The notes below the pieces were generated by a model, which did not search any database, was not told the DNA's origin, and saw nothing but the letters and a program-made list of their open reading frames with translations. From Cheiracanthium punctorium (lineage: Eukaryota > Arthropoda > Arachnida > Araneae > Cheiracanthiidae): a stretch of 64,000 nt of DNA. Of the stretch, positions 52,725 to 63,568 are shown one piece after another. How positions within the stretch are numbered: the first letter of the stretch is position 1; each line of letters opens with the position of its first letter. Both the position numbers and the translations under genes were made by a program. The stretch covers positions 761,001-825,000 of the forward strand of contig JAWZYV010019552.1 of assembly GCA_038373885.1 (NCBI GenBank), read 5' to 3'.

Positions 52725-53632
52725 TCTATATTAATAAAACAATGTGTGTAAACTGTTTGTTTGTCTGTGTCTCGCGTAGCTCGCAAACGGGTGATCGTAG
52801 ACCTACCAATTTTTGAACGGAAATTCTCCATGACAGGTCCCGACACACCTCGAAGCGATTTTTTCAAAATTCGAACTATTTTAGGAAATATCGATAAAAA
52901 CGTACCGCAAAAGGCTAATTTTTGCTTTCCGCCATTTCGTAATTGTAACCCCACAGTGCATTAAGCGACAATTAAGCTTATCTAGGTTGCCACATTCGGC
53001 AGTTCATTAAATGATTCAGACTCTTGAAGTAAAAATAAAAGAATAACGATTTTTTTTTATTTTGACTAGATTATTTGTAAGGTGGTTTTTAAATTAAAAT
53101 ATCGTGTGCATGTGAAATCAGAGCGGGAATGAAATGATTTATACTCAAAAGAAAAATAGAATTTGGAAATTTTCCGAAAATAAATGTGCAACTTTTTAAT
53201 TGGGCGAAAAATAAAAGGGGTTGATGTGCGATTTTGAGGAGGATTCTAACGCTTGGCGCTATTTATTGTAATTTAATAGTCTGCTGTTTGGGTTATGAAT
53301 ACACCTGCGTATAAGTTTTTGAAATTTTCATTCAGTTGGAATTGTGCATTTTTCTGAGCAGCTTTATTGCATCTATTTCTAATATATTACATCCAGAAAA
53401 AAGGATGTTAGAAATATCAATTTTAATTTTGTTTAATCACACTCATGAATAATGATACACTTTCCAACTTAATAAAATAAGGAACGAAAATAGGGAAGAC
53501 CTATGGATTATAACTCTTTTTATATATAGCACTTTAGTGCGTATTTAAAATCTGAAGTGTGTCAGATTTTCTATGATTCTAGCGCTTGGCGCAATTTAAT
53601 GAGAGGGTATTTTTAAAAACAAGTGTAGGTTA
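52725..53632 (+). mobile_element. Helitron-like module M
   Basis: The head TCTATATTAATAAAACAATG follows GGTA directly. The body is a diverged relative of R1: CGTAATTGTAACCCC, GGTTGCCAC, AAGTAAAAATAAAAGAATAA, AAAATATCGTGTGCATG and a GGGCGAAAAATAAAA phrase occur in the same order. It ends, again without CTAG, where R2 begins. Confidence 0.6.
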
Positions 53633-54622
53633 TCTTATAAATAAAAATAAAATTCTGTTTGTCAATTTGTTGATATGGGTAGTATACAATTCTACAAAAA
53701 TGGACCTGTCAGCCTGAAATTTTACACAGATATATGTAAAATAATATAGAATAAATGATAGTCCACTTTAAACCTTTGAAAGTCCACCCGTTCCCGGAAT
53801 TTAAGAGATTTTTTTATGTTCTCCACGCAGAAAGCTTTATGTAATTGTAACCCCTGTAGTGAAAGTGTGAAATAAGCATCTTGGTTGCCATGTGTGGCGA
53901 TTTTGCCGAATAAAATGTTTTAAATTCTTAAAGTGAAAATAAAAGAATAATAATGATTTTTTTAGTTTATATTTGTAAGGTTATTTTTTTTAATTATAAT
54001 ATCGTGTGCGCATAAGAAATGAGAGCAGGAATGAAATGTTTTATACGCAAAACAATGAGGATCGAAGATTTCCGAGACTAATATGTAAATTTTTTTAGTT
54101 TGGCGAAAAATAAAATGGCTGATAGGTCGATTTTTAGAAAGTGAGTTCTAGCGGTTTGCACAGTTTTAGGCTTTTTGGCGCAATTTACTGAGAGCTTAAG
54201 GGAATAGCATTTTTGAAAACAAGTGTATAGGTTTTCTTAGAATTCAGCATTAAATTTTAACTATCCGTGCAGAAATAATGCAGTTATTAGGGCATTTCAA
54301 GCGATGTAGCTTCAGAATTCTCGCCAATTGAGTACATTGATTTAACTTGGGGAAATCCGTCAAATTTCAGAAAATTGAAATCTTCGCATTTAGTACATCG
54401 AGGTAAAGATGAATAAAACATGTTATAGTTGATAATTTAAAAAATGAGGCTGTATTAAGGGATTCCACTTTTCAAAAAAATGCCTGGCGATCGAACCATT
54501 TCCCATTTTGATTGCTGCTAAGTCAATGCTTCGAATGATTCCCTGAAAAAACTCTTGCAAAATGGCGTATCCTGGCACTTTGGCGAGGCTTAGATTTGAA
54601 ACTGGATTTTACATGAGACTGG
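53633..54622 (+). mobile_element. Helitron-like module R2
   Basis: TCTTATAAATAAAAATAAAA after an A, then the same body as R1 to GAGACTGGTA, with scattered substitutions and small indels. The TTTG run is shorter than in R1. Confidence 0.65.
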
Positions 54623-55731
54623 TATATATAATAAGACTGATAGATAAAAATGGTGATAGATAAAAATGATAGATAAAAATGAGAGGTGATAGATAAAAAT
54701 GAATGTTGGTATGTGTGTAGGAGGTTGAAAAACTCAGCACCGTTTCACCGATCACCATGAAATTTGGTTCACCTAAGTCTTTTATCATGGAGAAGGTTTT
54801 TATGCTATACGTTTTCCTCTAACTTGCCACTAGGTGGCGCAGCAGAACGTCGAATTCTATTCCGTTTAGCCGTTTGCTATGCGAATATCGTCCAACCCAT
54901 TTCGATGAAATTTGGTACACGCGGATATTAGAACACGGAGAATATTTTTCACTATCCATTTTGCTGTAACTTGCCACTAAATGGCACTGCAACGCATCAA
55001 CCTCTATACCGTTCGACTGATCGGCGTAAAATTTTTTATACTTACACATTTGAGCACAAAAAATATATTCTAACTGTGTTCCTTTTGATGTTACTCACCA
55101 TTAGATGGCACTGCAATGCATTATTGTTTTAACTCGGCACTAGATGACCCTGCAGCAGGCCAAATTCCTGACCATTCAAACGGTCGCTATGAAAATCAGT
55201 ATACATAGCTATTTCAACAATGAGAATATTTTGGCGTTATCTATTTTGCTACAACTCGCCACTTGACGGCGCTGTAGCAAATCATTACTTTAATTAATCA
55301 CTAGATGGTTAACTGACCACTAGATGGTAACTGATCGCTATGAAAATAGGTATACATAAATATTTGAACACGGGGATGAGTTTGGCGCTATCCATTTTCC
55401 TATAACTTGCCACTCGATGTTGCGTCCACACATGAACTTCAGGACTATTCAGCCGATCGTCATGAAAATTCGTATACATCGATATCTGAATGCGAAGAAT
55501 GTTTTCGACGTATCCGTTTGGCTAAAACTCGCCACTAGATATCGCTACGTCGCATCGCCTTCTGCACCGTACAAACGATTGCGTTGAAATTCGGTATGCA
55601 TGATTATTGAACACAATATAACGCGATATCAATTTTGCTATATCTGTTTATTACAATGAATAGTAATCACCACAATTCGTAATATCAAAAAGTCCATTCA
55701 TTCCCGTGCGAAGAACGGGTACTTCAGCTAG
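54623..55731 (+). mobile_element. Helitron with ~140-bp units and intact 3' end
   Basis: The 3' end is clear: hairpin CCCGTGCGAAGAACGGG (55704-55719 region), TACTTCAG, CTAG, then T. The 5' part has four copies of GATAGATAAAAATG before GAATGTTGGTATGTGTGTAG, so the exact start is uncertain. The middle is an array of six diverged units of roughly 120-160 bp that begin with ACTTGCCACTAGATGGC-like phrases (54828, 54972, 55091, 55254, 55404, 55529). No Rep/helicase gene. Confidence 0.7.
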
Positions 55732-56103
55732 TGAAAAATAAATACAAAACTATTAAAAAATACAAGTAGTGGAGAGGAGGTTTTCATGAATACCATTTAC
55801 ATTTCTAAATATAACTTTATAGATTTTTCAGTAAAATCCCCAAAATCGTCATGTGTACAGACTATAACTCATTGTTATGAAATGTCACTCGTAAAGAAAT
55901 ACACTATTTATTGTGTTGTTATAGAAAAAAAATTATTTTTAAAAAAAGATACAAGCGGAGGTTAATATTAAATAGTCGGGCAATATGGAATAGGTAGGTT
56001 AAACCGTTGAAAAAAAAAATTACACTTTATAAAACATAGCTATTTTTAACTATAAAATTATATTTTAAATATTATGTTCAAGTCATTTTTGCTTCGAGTT
56101 TAT

Positions 56104-56289
56104 TTACAAAAGTCGCAGACATATATCTTCTTTCTGTGTTCCGGCACAGACAACATGAGCCCACAAAGAACAGCCGAAGCATTGAAAAAAATTCAAATCT
56201 CCTGATTCGTCTTCGGAGAATTTTTCGTTACAGAAGATACATTTAGCGTCTTCGTTTGCAGGTTCTTTGAATGATGGCATGAAATGCAT
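56104..56289 (-). pseudogene. Zinc-finger end of a pogo-like transposase
   Basis: The 61-residue frame contains ANEDAKCIFCNEKFSEDESG and then QCFGCSLWAHVVCAGTQKED. The Cys-x2-Cys, Cys-x2-Cys-x4-His-x2-Cys spacing matches the PHD-like finger at the C-terminus of some arthropod pogo/Tigger-type proteins; the last Cys pair (usually CDFC) is lost to a shift after EDIC. The upstream DDE core is absent. Confidence 0.65.
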
Positions 56290-56492
56290 TAAAATATTGC
56301 CTAAAGTTTTCCCACGCTAAGTTTATTGCTAATCTTCAAATTGTATTAGAACATCATACAATATATATATATCTTGAAATATATCTTGAAAATGATAACA
56401 TACGATTAAATTTACACAATACACATACAGATTTAGACGCCAGCCATTTACAAGGCAAACAACACCAGTTAGGTTCTTTTTATAGTTTATAT

Positions 56493-57384
56493 TGTTGCGG
56501 AATTACTCTGCTACTCCTGGGGTTCGTCGTTCTAAAGTCCAGTGGGTGTAAAAAGTTCAAGTAAAAAGTCACTTGTCAGGATGGAACACACACTTTATGG
56601 CTTCTAGAACTTCGTAGAACCATCAGCTGTACACAATTCACAAGCACAATCTAGCAGTCATGTGCTTTTAACAGTTCGCTTGGATCACAAGCTCTCACAG
56701 ATGCTGTATTTCTCACACAAAATAGAACACTTTCACTGGCAAGAATTCAGTGAAAATAGACGAGAAATAACACTAACAGTCTCTCAAGACTCAGCGATGA
56801 AGAATTGACACACAGCACTTCAATTCAAAGCTTCACAAACAGCGCGAAACACAGCTTCCTTCACAAAGCAAGCGTATTCACTCTCTCAAAGCTTGATCAA
56901 CACTGAACTGTCGGGGCAGCGCGCCGGTTTATATAGGGGAGGCAGAAACTGCAGGAAGCTTCTAGAGGAGTATATTTCTTGAAGATTCTACATAAAGCGA
57001 GAATATTGATTACGTCATAGAAGAGAAATGTTAGATTATTATGCGTTTTTAATGCAGGAAAAACAACTTCCAGGCCCCATTGGGAAAATCGCGCCCAATG
57101 ACCAAAAAGTCGCCAAGCTTGGCGACTTTTGGCGAAATATCGCCCAATTGGGCGCCAAAAATAAGTCCTCAAAAGTGAAGAGATCTAAGCTCTAGGACCC
57201 ATATTTCTCGAGTTTTCTAGAAATCCCATGTATTTGAATGGCAAACCGAAACCTCCCTATCTCCGGTTCTAATTGGCCGATTTGGATGCAACAGAAAGCA
57301 AAATTTATCTATTTGAAGCGTTGAATACGAATTTTAAACCATTTTAAGCCCCAGAGCAGCGGGTTGCCCCGAAAATTCGTAACA
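56493..57384 (-). mobile_element. Solo LTR, copy 3, with ATAT duplication
   Basis: On the minus strand it runs from TGTTACGAATTTTCGGGG to AATTCCGCAACA and is flanked on both sides by ATAT (56489-56492, 57385-57388). It aligns with the LTRs at 24545 and 28735, including GGCGCCCAATTGGGCG and the core promoter. No internal region remains. Confidence 0.92.
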
Positions 57385-57865
57385 ATATCCTTCAACCTTT
57401 AGAATCTCCGCACGATCTTAATTCTAATTCCAGCTCGTGTTCTTTCAACAACTCGCCCATCTATCAAAACATGGGGTGCGTTTATAAGCTTATCCAATCT
57501 TTACTCCTAGTATTCCATAATATCCGACACGTCATCAAAGAAAATTAAACTTTAAACGGATGGGTAAAAAACACTGCCAGCTCAAAAACAGCCATAGTGC
57601 AAAAAAAAAACTATTAGCTGGAAAAACTCTTGAAAATCACGTGACAACAGCACCCAAAAGAGCCGGAAAGTGGAGGCTGAAAGTTTATATTTTTCCTAGC
57701 ATAATTAAGCCTCAATGCCAGGGTTTCGGACCCGCCCACAAACCCAAAATAACCCGGGTTTTTTTTTTAACCCACTTAAAAAAAAAACCACACAGAAATG
57801 GGTTTTTTGGGGTTTTATTAAAATTTTTCCTTTCATTTAAATCATTTGTTATTTGACATTAAATA

Positions 57866-58340
57866 TCAGGTTGTAACGAAAGTTCTCCGCCAAATCTGCT
57901 TCAGTCAGCTCATGCAGCACCTAGCGATTGAACTTGTACATGAAGTTTATGTGATGCATAGCATGGCATTAATATCTAACTCTTTAGCTAGCTCTCAAGT
58001 GGTTAAATACTAGACCCCGTTTTTTTAACTTTCAGTACCAAACCTTCACAGTGCCATAGGATACAACAGTAGAATCTAAATTACATAATTCTTTGACGTT
58101 CTGTAGCACTTTTTGCAACAGGACTGGAAGTCAATGATGGTTTTAATCCAGTCACGTGATAGTTCCATTTCAGACACCTTATACTTAATGATAACGATAT
58201 TTTTTAACAACACAGTGTTGTAAAGCAAGTCTCTTTCTTTCAAATGACAAATATTTTTTGACAAAATATCAGCAAACACACCAACGTGAACTGTTTGCAG
58301 ATGATATTTGTAGTGGCGGGAAACTTTCGTTTCAACCTAA
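57866..58340 (-). mobile_element. Deleted mariner element, copy 2
   Basis: TCAGGTTGTAACGAAAGTTC and CTTTCGTTTCAACCTAA are the inverted ends, with TA outside each. The interior aligns with 40131-40664, but the transposase remnant is broken by further deletions: the only shared peptide is the start of the frame, IKYKVSEMELSR. Confidence 0.82.
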
Positions 58341-58346
58341 TACATA

Positions 58347-58587
58347 TGAAGGGTCTACGGGAAGAACGATGAGAGTCCACTTTTCGTCCATGTTGAGGTT
58401 TCTACTGCATTCTGTTGTTCATGAGTGGCACTATTAATATCCAAACCCATAAAGGGAAAGAACGATGAGAATACACTGAAAAAATAGCCCAAAGATACAG
58501 TTTACATGGGGAAGAATGATGAAAATCCCCTGCGCCTTTTGATTTTTGGAAAATCAGCTGTATTGGACTCTTCCCGTGGACCCTTCC
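58347..58587. mobile_element. MITE with GGAAGGGTC-type ends and TA duplication
   Basis: GAAGGGTCTACGGGAAGA at the left and TCTTCCCGTGGACCCTTC at the right are an 18-bp inverted repeat with one mismatch. TA lies on the outside of each end. GGGGAAGAATGATGA-type phrases recur inside. It starts five bases after the mariner at 57866-58340 ends. TA flanks suggest Tc1/mariner; no coding capacity. Confidence 0.7.
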
Positions 58588-58689
58588 TATAATATTACCT
58601 ACATAACTTAGTGCATTGTATTAGATAAATACGTATATGCAGTTTAATTTTTTATAATTATTTTTCCAACTTAAAGAATAATAATCTTT

Positions 58690-59009
58690 TTAACCCTTTA
58701 AGCGGTCAATTTTTTTACCGAAATGCTTCCAAAAAAGGCATATTTTGAAAGGCATAGGATGAAATATTCCCGCTCTCTCGCTAGGAAGAAAAACCCGGAT
58801 GAAAAGCATTTCAGTTACATTCACAAGCCCCGCCATCAAATAAAAAATATTAATACTAAGTAGTCTCTTCACAATAATGAAATATGCGGGCAAATCAGAA
58901 AAGGAAAGGAGAAAATATCGATGCCCGTACGCTATACGGGCGGGCAAACCAGTTGATGCCAATTTTGAGTAGCACGTACACTGTACGGGCAAACCGCTTA
59001 AGGGGTTAA
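58690..59009. mobile_element. Third TTAA-bounded family, 320 bp
   Basis: TTAACCCTTTAAGCGG and CCGCTTAAGGGGTTAA are terminal inverted repeats with one mismatch, including TTAA at both ends. Inside the right end GCCCGTACGCTATACGGGC and CGTACACTGTACG form small hairpins. A 116-residue reverse frame spans the entire element including both termini, which argues that it is chance. Piggybac-like assignment rests on TTAA plus CCC only. Confidence 0.8.
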
Positions 59010-60520
59010 AAATAATACCTTGAGCCAATTCTATCTGCAATATTTGCTTTGAAATGAACAGGTGTAGAATGCAGGCAGGGATAACTTGGTCATTTATCTC
59101 TTTAATAAATAACTTTTTAACTACGAATAAAATATGTAATTATCAGTGTAGTGACAAAAAACAAAAAGTACTTTCCCAGATAAGAGGAGAATGGGACATG
59201 TCTCTCTCTTACAGCTTACAAGCATGCATCTCAAGATGGAATTCTGGTTCAGGAAACCATCCTGTATTCTATCAGTTGTTGCATTACTTTAGAACTGAGA
59301 AATATAAAGCTGATTCATTATACATCGTTTACGTGGAATTTAATATCAGACATATTAATTGTAGATTTTTTAAAGTAAAAAGGAATATATATTTAAAGCA
59401 AAAATGAATAACTATAAAGAAAATTATTAAATAAATAGTAGTTCTGCAGTCAGTTGGCCTGCAAAGGGTTTACTGACTTCTATTCTAACTAGAAAATATA
59501 ACTATGACTTAAAAAACATAAAGGTAAAAAAAATTAAAAAGTTCATAAATTTAAAAAGTAATAGAAAACAGCCAATTAAAAACAACCTATTTTTAAGTGA
59601 ACAATAATATACTTTTATCTAAGGTCATAAAACAAATTAGGACCTCTTTATAAACGCCAGCAGAAAAAGATAGTACTGCATTTAAAAGTTATTTTTATAT
59701 TTTAATTAATTAATTAATCATTATTTTGTAATGAAAGTTTTCTTTTAGACAAAATGATTCTTTTTTTTTAAATAAAACTATAAAATTTTAATCCAAAAAG
59801 TGTTATACTATAAAAAAAATCTTAATAAAACCCAACCCCCTCCCCCCCAAAATACCCCATTTTAAGGTTAACCAATTTCATTTTAAAAATGGCATCGTGT
59901 AAGAACTTTATCCGTCCATTTGCTGAAACAGGGAAAAAATGTAAGAAATTTTCGAACGCTGCAACTTTTGCGTCCCACGCCAAAAACGCAAATAAATGAA
60001 TTCCCCGTCTTCATAGTAACAATCCCCCACACCCCTTTCAGATAACGATTGCATCCCTCAAAATCTTATCTCCGCTCGAACGGCGCTCGTTTGCGAACGC
60101 TCGATGCCACCCGGCGAAAGTTAAAAATATCCACTCCGAAACACACCCACTTCCCCTCTCACTGCGACCGCATAGAAACTTCAAAAGCACAACGCGGCCC
60201 ATCTCTCAATAACATCCCGGAAAAGCAACCCGGGAACTTTTCTTTTCCCGCGGTTTTAAAACTTTTCCCGGGAAAACTGCGGTTCATTAATAAACGGGAG
60301 CGGCGTCTTGGGTTTCTTTTAAAAACGCATCAGTTACAGGCGACCTCCAGGATTAGGAAGTGGGGGAGGGGGGAGGGGGGTTGTTTACTACAACCTCCTT
60401 TTACGGGGCGGCTTCCATAAATTACGTAGCACTTTTTTTCGGTCTGTTTTGAGCCCTGCCTCCCTTTACGTCACGAGCAGGGTTGCCAACTTAGCCACTT
60501 TGGGGACAGATCTGGCCACT
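59010..60520. other. Unassigned stretch, no gene supported
   Basis: AT-rich to about 59900, then GC-richer. Frames of 117 codons (59054-59407) and 123 codons (60049-60420) have no recognisable domain; the second lies in a locally GC-rich patch ending in a long G run. Confidence 0.5.
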
Positions 60521-60974
60521 TTAACCCTTTGAGGCGCAACCCTTTCCCAATGCTGAGAAAAGGGCAGCCGTTGCCATCGCTCGACTTCACGACCCGCAAG
60601 AGGGCGGAAACGTTCATCGCGTGCCACAGATCTAAGAGACCCCTTTTTTGACGACAGCTGGCTGTGCCGCGTTTCGAGGGTCCGCCCTCTTGCTGGTCGT
60701 TAAGTCGAGCGATGGCCACGGATACCCTTTTTTCAGCATGGGGCCATCTATCCAAATGTTCTCGCATTCTTCCATTTTTCAGCAGATGTCAGTGCTGTTA
60801 AAAAGAATCTTTTTGCGGGAAAGGACGTGCTAAAAAGTAAAGGATTCCCGTGGAGCTATGTCACCCGCAACTATTTTGATAGAAATCCAATCTATTCTTC
60901 GTGACGGGCAACATTCAAAACGTCAGAGTTGGGTGTTCTCGGAGCGGGAACACTGCGTGTTCACTGCAAATAAT

Positions 60975-61198
60975 AAAAGTGTAAGTGTACACCAAAAATG
61001 GTGGCAACTACTTTACACCAAAATTGGTGTAATTGAATAATTGGTGTAAGAAAACACCACCCATAATTTTTGGTGTAATGAAACACCAAATATGGGTCTG
61101 GTGTTTCATTACACCACACATATTAAATTACACCAATTTTGGTGTAAAGTAGTTACCACCATTTTTGGTGTACACTCACACCATTAATTTTTACAGTT
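60975..61198. repeat. Foldback of TGGTGTA motifs
   Basis: The left arm GTGTACACCAAAAATGGTGG, CAACTACTTTACACCAAAAT pairs with the right arm ATTTTGGTGTAAAGTAGTTA, CCACCATTTTTGGTGTACAC around about 61085. TGGTGTA or TACACCA occurs more than ten times in 220 bp. Confidence 0.9.
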
Positions 61199-61204
61199 TA
61201 CTGC

Positions 61205-62185
61205 TTAAAATAAAAAAAATAGCTGCCACATCAATGGAAGGATATGCCGAATGTAATTCAAAGAGAGAAATAAAATAATCTCTGTTAAGGTTATTGATCA
61301 CTTTCTGAAAGGATTTCACCAGAATATTGCAAATAAATAAATTATAAAATATTTAAGTAAAAGAAATAATAATTATAATAATAACAGTCATTTTATCGTA
61401 AAACAAGATAAATTACATGAAAAGTAATATTATATAACTTTTTAAAAAATAATATTTAAGGTATTTTCTTAGGGATTGGAATACACATAATCATCAATGT
61501 TTATTAAAATACACAGAAAAATGAAAAAAGAAATTCCCATCCCCACCTTTTTCCTATATGCCCATAATGTTGGTGGTAGAAACTTGTGTAATCTTCCAGG
61601 TGGAAAAAGATCTTATTCTTGTTTGTTATTATGAGTTTAATTTTGGAAAAAAATGGGGCTTCTTCGATTAATTTTCTAACAATAAACAACCCACACACAT
61701 ATTTTAAAGAATTTATAGAAAAATACGATACTGATTAATAAAATTGCAAACTTTTAATTCTAAGTTATTTAAAGTAAGTCATGTTAAATAATAAAGCAGC
61801 AAAACGTGATACTTTTAATCTATAATTAATTTAAGTAGTCATAATAGAGCAGTTTTTTTTTTTCAAATTTTCTTATCAGCTCTATCTTCTTAATCAGCAT
61901 CAAACAACCATGAATTTTCACAAAAATATTTATTACTATTTCATTTTCTGTTCAGAATTATATCTTTTAAGCACTAAATTAAAGAAATTTAATAGCAATT
62001 ATTGAAAAAAAAAAAACTTTAGTTTCCGAAATCCGTAATTTACTGCAACATGCTTTCAATACTATAATACAATTGAATACTGAGGCATATATACAAGAAA
62101 TGGATAGTTAGCAATTATTTATATCATAAACTAAACTGAGAATTTACACGTACTTATAAATTAATCCAATAGGTACTAAACTTTA
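61205..62185. other. AT-rich interior of the nested element
   Basis: No coding or repeat structure beyond AT-rich runs; a poly-T at about 61852-61861. Confidence 0.55.
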
Positions 62186-62542
62186 CTACTAAAAACACTA
62201 AAATTGGTGTAAGAACATTCACAATGGGTGTTAAGTAAGTGTATCACAGATTCGCAGAGCTCAAGATTACACTAATATTAGTGTTTGATATCACTAGAAG
62301 TGTAAATTAACCCTTGATTTGGTGTTAACCCGAAATAAAGTGCTTGTTCACCCTATTTCGGGACTGATATTACACCAGATGCAGTGTAGCAAAACACCAC
62401 AGTTTTTACAGTGAAGGGTTAAGAACGTAACAAGTAGCTATTTTCAGGTCCTGATTATCGCAAGGACAAGAAGGGCATAATGCCCCAGACCCGGGATTTT
62501 GAAGGGTCCCTAAATTATTACAGTATGTGAATTTAATTTAGG

Positions 62543-62546
62543 GTTT

Positions 62547-62578
<32 letters not shown>
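62543..62578. repeat. Poly-T tract
   Basis: More than 30 consecutive T bases. It follows GGGCATAATGCCCCAGACCC, which resembles a GGGCCC-type hAT end as at 3459, but no partner end was found. Confidence 0.9.
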
Positions 62579-62837
62579 CAAATGGAGTAAATGCTTAATT
62601 CTTTTCAGTTATGAATTACAAGTTACAAACAGTCAATCTTTTAATTCAATTCCATACTGTTAGTTCACACTTATGAACTGTCACGGTGTCAATCTTTTCA
62701 AATGTGTTTGCGACATAACGTGGAAGGGGGGGGGGTTAGTAAAATGTTGAAAGTCGCACAAGGTTTGAAATTTTTGATAGTGGATCGCTAAGTTTGGTGC
62801 CAAAACGCGACAATTCTTTATAAATATATTACGAGTA

Positions 62838-63050
62838 TAGTTAGAAAGCACCTGGCGAATATTGTAAAACAGTTTTAGTAGGCAATTTTAATATGGATTT
62901 CAATTCTGAAGAAGTGTTTTGTGGAACAGAGAAGACACATACGGTACACTCATACATTATGATACAATTTCTAAATGGTATTTAAAAGGGTAGAGACAGT
63001 TGGATTATTCTTGGCGAAGGTTGTAAAACAGTTTTAGTAGGCGTTATGTG
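62838..63050 (+). pseudogene. Endonuclease (EEP-type) fragment, partly duplicated
   Basis: The frame reads PGEYCKTVLVGNFNMDFNSE and then EVFCGTEKTHTVHS before decaying. GDFN is GNFN here. The phrase GTTGTAAAACAGTTTTAGTAG recurs at 63020 (first near 62862), so the segment contains a partial duplication. The family A element at 63052 sits immediately to the right. Confidence 0.55.
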
Positions 63051-63051
63051 T

Positions 63052-63568
63052 TTAACCCTTTAACGCGCAGTGTTCCCGCTCTGGGAACACCCAACTCGGA
63101 CGTTTTGACTGTTGCCAGTCACGAAGAATAGATTAGATTTCTATAAAAATAGTAGCGGGTGACAGAGCTCCACGAGAATCCTTTACTTTAGTACGTCCTT
63201 TCCCGTCAAAAAAGGGTCACGATTCTTTTGAACAGCACTGACATCGGCTGAAAAATGGAAGAACGCGAGAACAGCTGGACAGATTGTCGCATGCTGAAAA
63301 GAGGGCAGCCGTTGCCATTGCTCGACTGAACGACCCGCAAGAGGGCGGACGATCGAAACGTTCATCGCGTGCCACAGATCGAGAGACCCTTTTTTTGACG
63401 ACAGATGGCTGTGCCGAACAGCCGGCTGGCGTCAAAAAAGGGTCCTCTAGATCTGTGGCACTCGATGAACGTTTCGACCGTCCGCCCTCTTGCGGGTCGT
63501 TCAGTCGAGCAATGGCAACGGCTGCCCTTTTTTCAGCATTGGGAAAGGGTTGCGCCTCAAAGGGTTAA
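63052..63568 (+). mobile_element. Family A TTAA foldback element, best full-length copy
   Basis: TTAACCCTTTAACGCGC to CAAAGGGTTAA, 517 bp. Order: CCC tip; subterminal hairpin GTGTTCCCGCTCTGGGAACAC; about 200 bp of single-copy sequence with CACGAAGAATAG and GTCCTTTCCCGTC; then a foldback with arms of about 122 bp (63291-63539). It can serve as the reference copy. Non-autonomous: no frame on either strand resembles a transposase. Confidence 0.93.

Larger units (their letters stand above)
55767..57650 (-). mobile_element. pogo-like DNA transposon relic split by an LTR
   Basis: TAGTGGAGAGGAGG..ATACCATTTACATTTCTAA at the left and GTATTCCATAATATCCGACA after 57510 match the element at 30175-31127 in order. 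The reverse-strand zinc-finger frame at 56104 is the last coding trace. The solo LTR at 56493-57384 is inserted inside. Right end approximate. Confidence 0.6.
60962..62413. mobile_element. CACTG-ended element nested in family A
   Basis: The left end is CACTGCAAATAATAAAAGTG and the right end TTTTTACAGTG; both tips read CACTG inward. The 1.45 kb interior is AT-rich and has no transposase frame. The left 240 bp is itself a foldback of ACACCAAAA..TGGTGTA phrases, and 62190-62410 carries more AATTGGTGTAAG-type phrases. The tips resemble those of CACTA-like elements, but I find no 2-3 bp target duplication, so the superfamily is open. Confidence 0.65.
60521..62422 (-). mobile_element. Family A TTAA foldback element split by a nested element
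   Basis: It begins TTAACCCTTTGAGGCGC and continues through both arms (the second is shortened in the centre) to GAGCGGGAACACTGCG at 60957. The last ten bases, AAGGGTTAA, resume at 62414 after the insert. Removing the insert restores the expected left end of family A. Confidence 0.88.

Noticed and set aside
58690..59040. 116-codon reverse frame
   Set aside because: It covers a complete TTAA-bounded element from tip to tip, so it is not an independent gene.
60049..60420. 123-codon plus-strand frame
   Set aside because: It lies in a locally GC-rich patch and ends in a long G run; there is no recognisable domain, splice signal or second copy.
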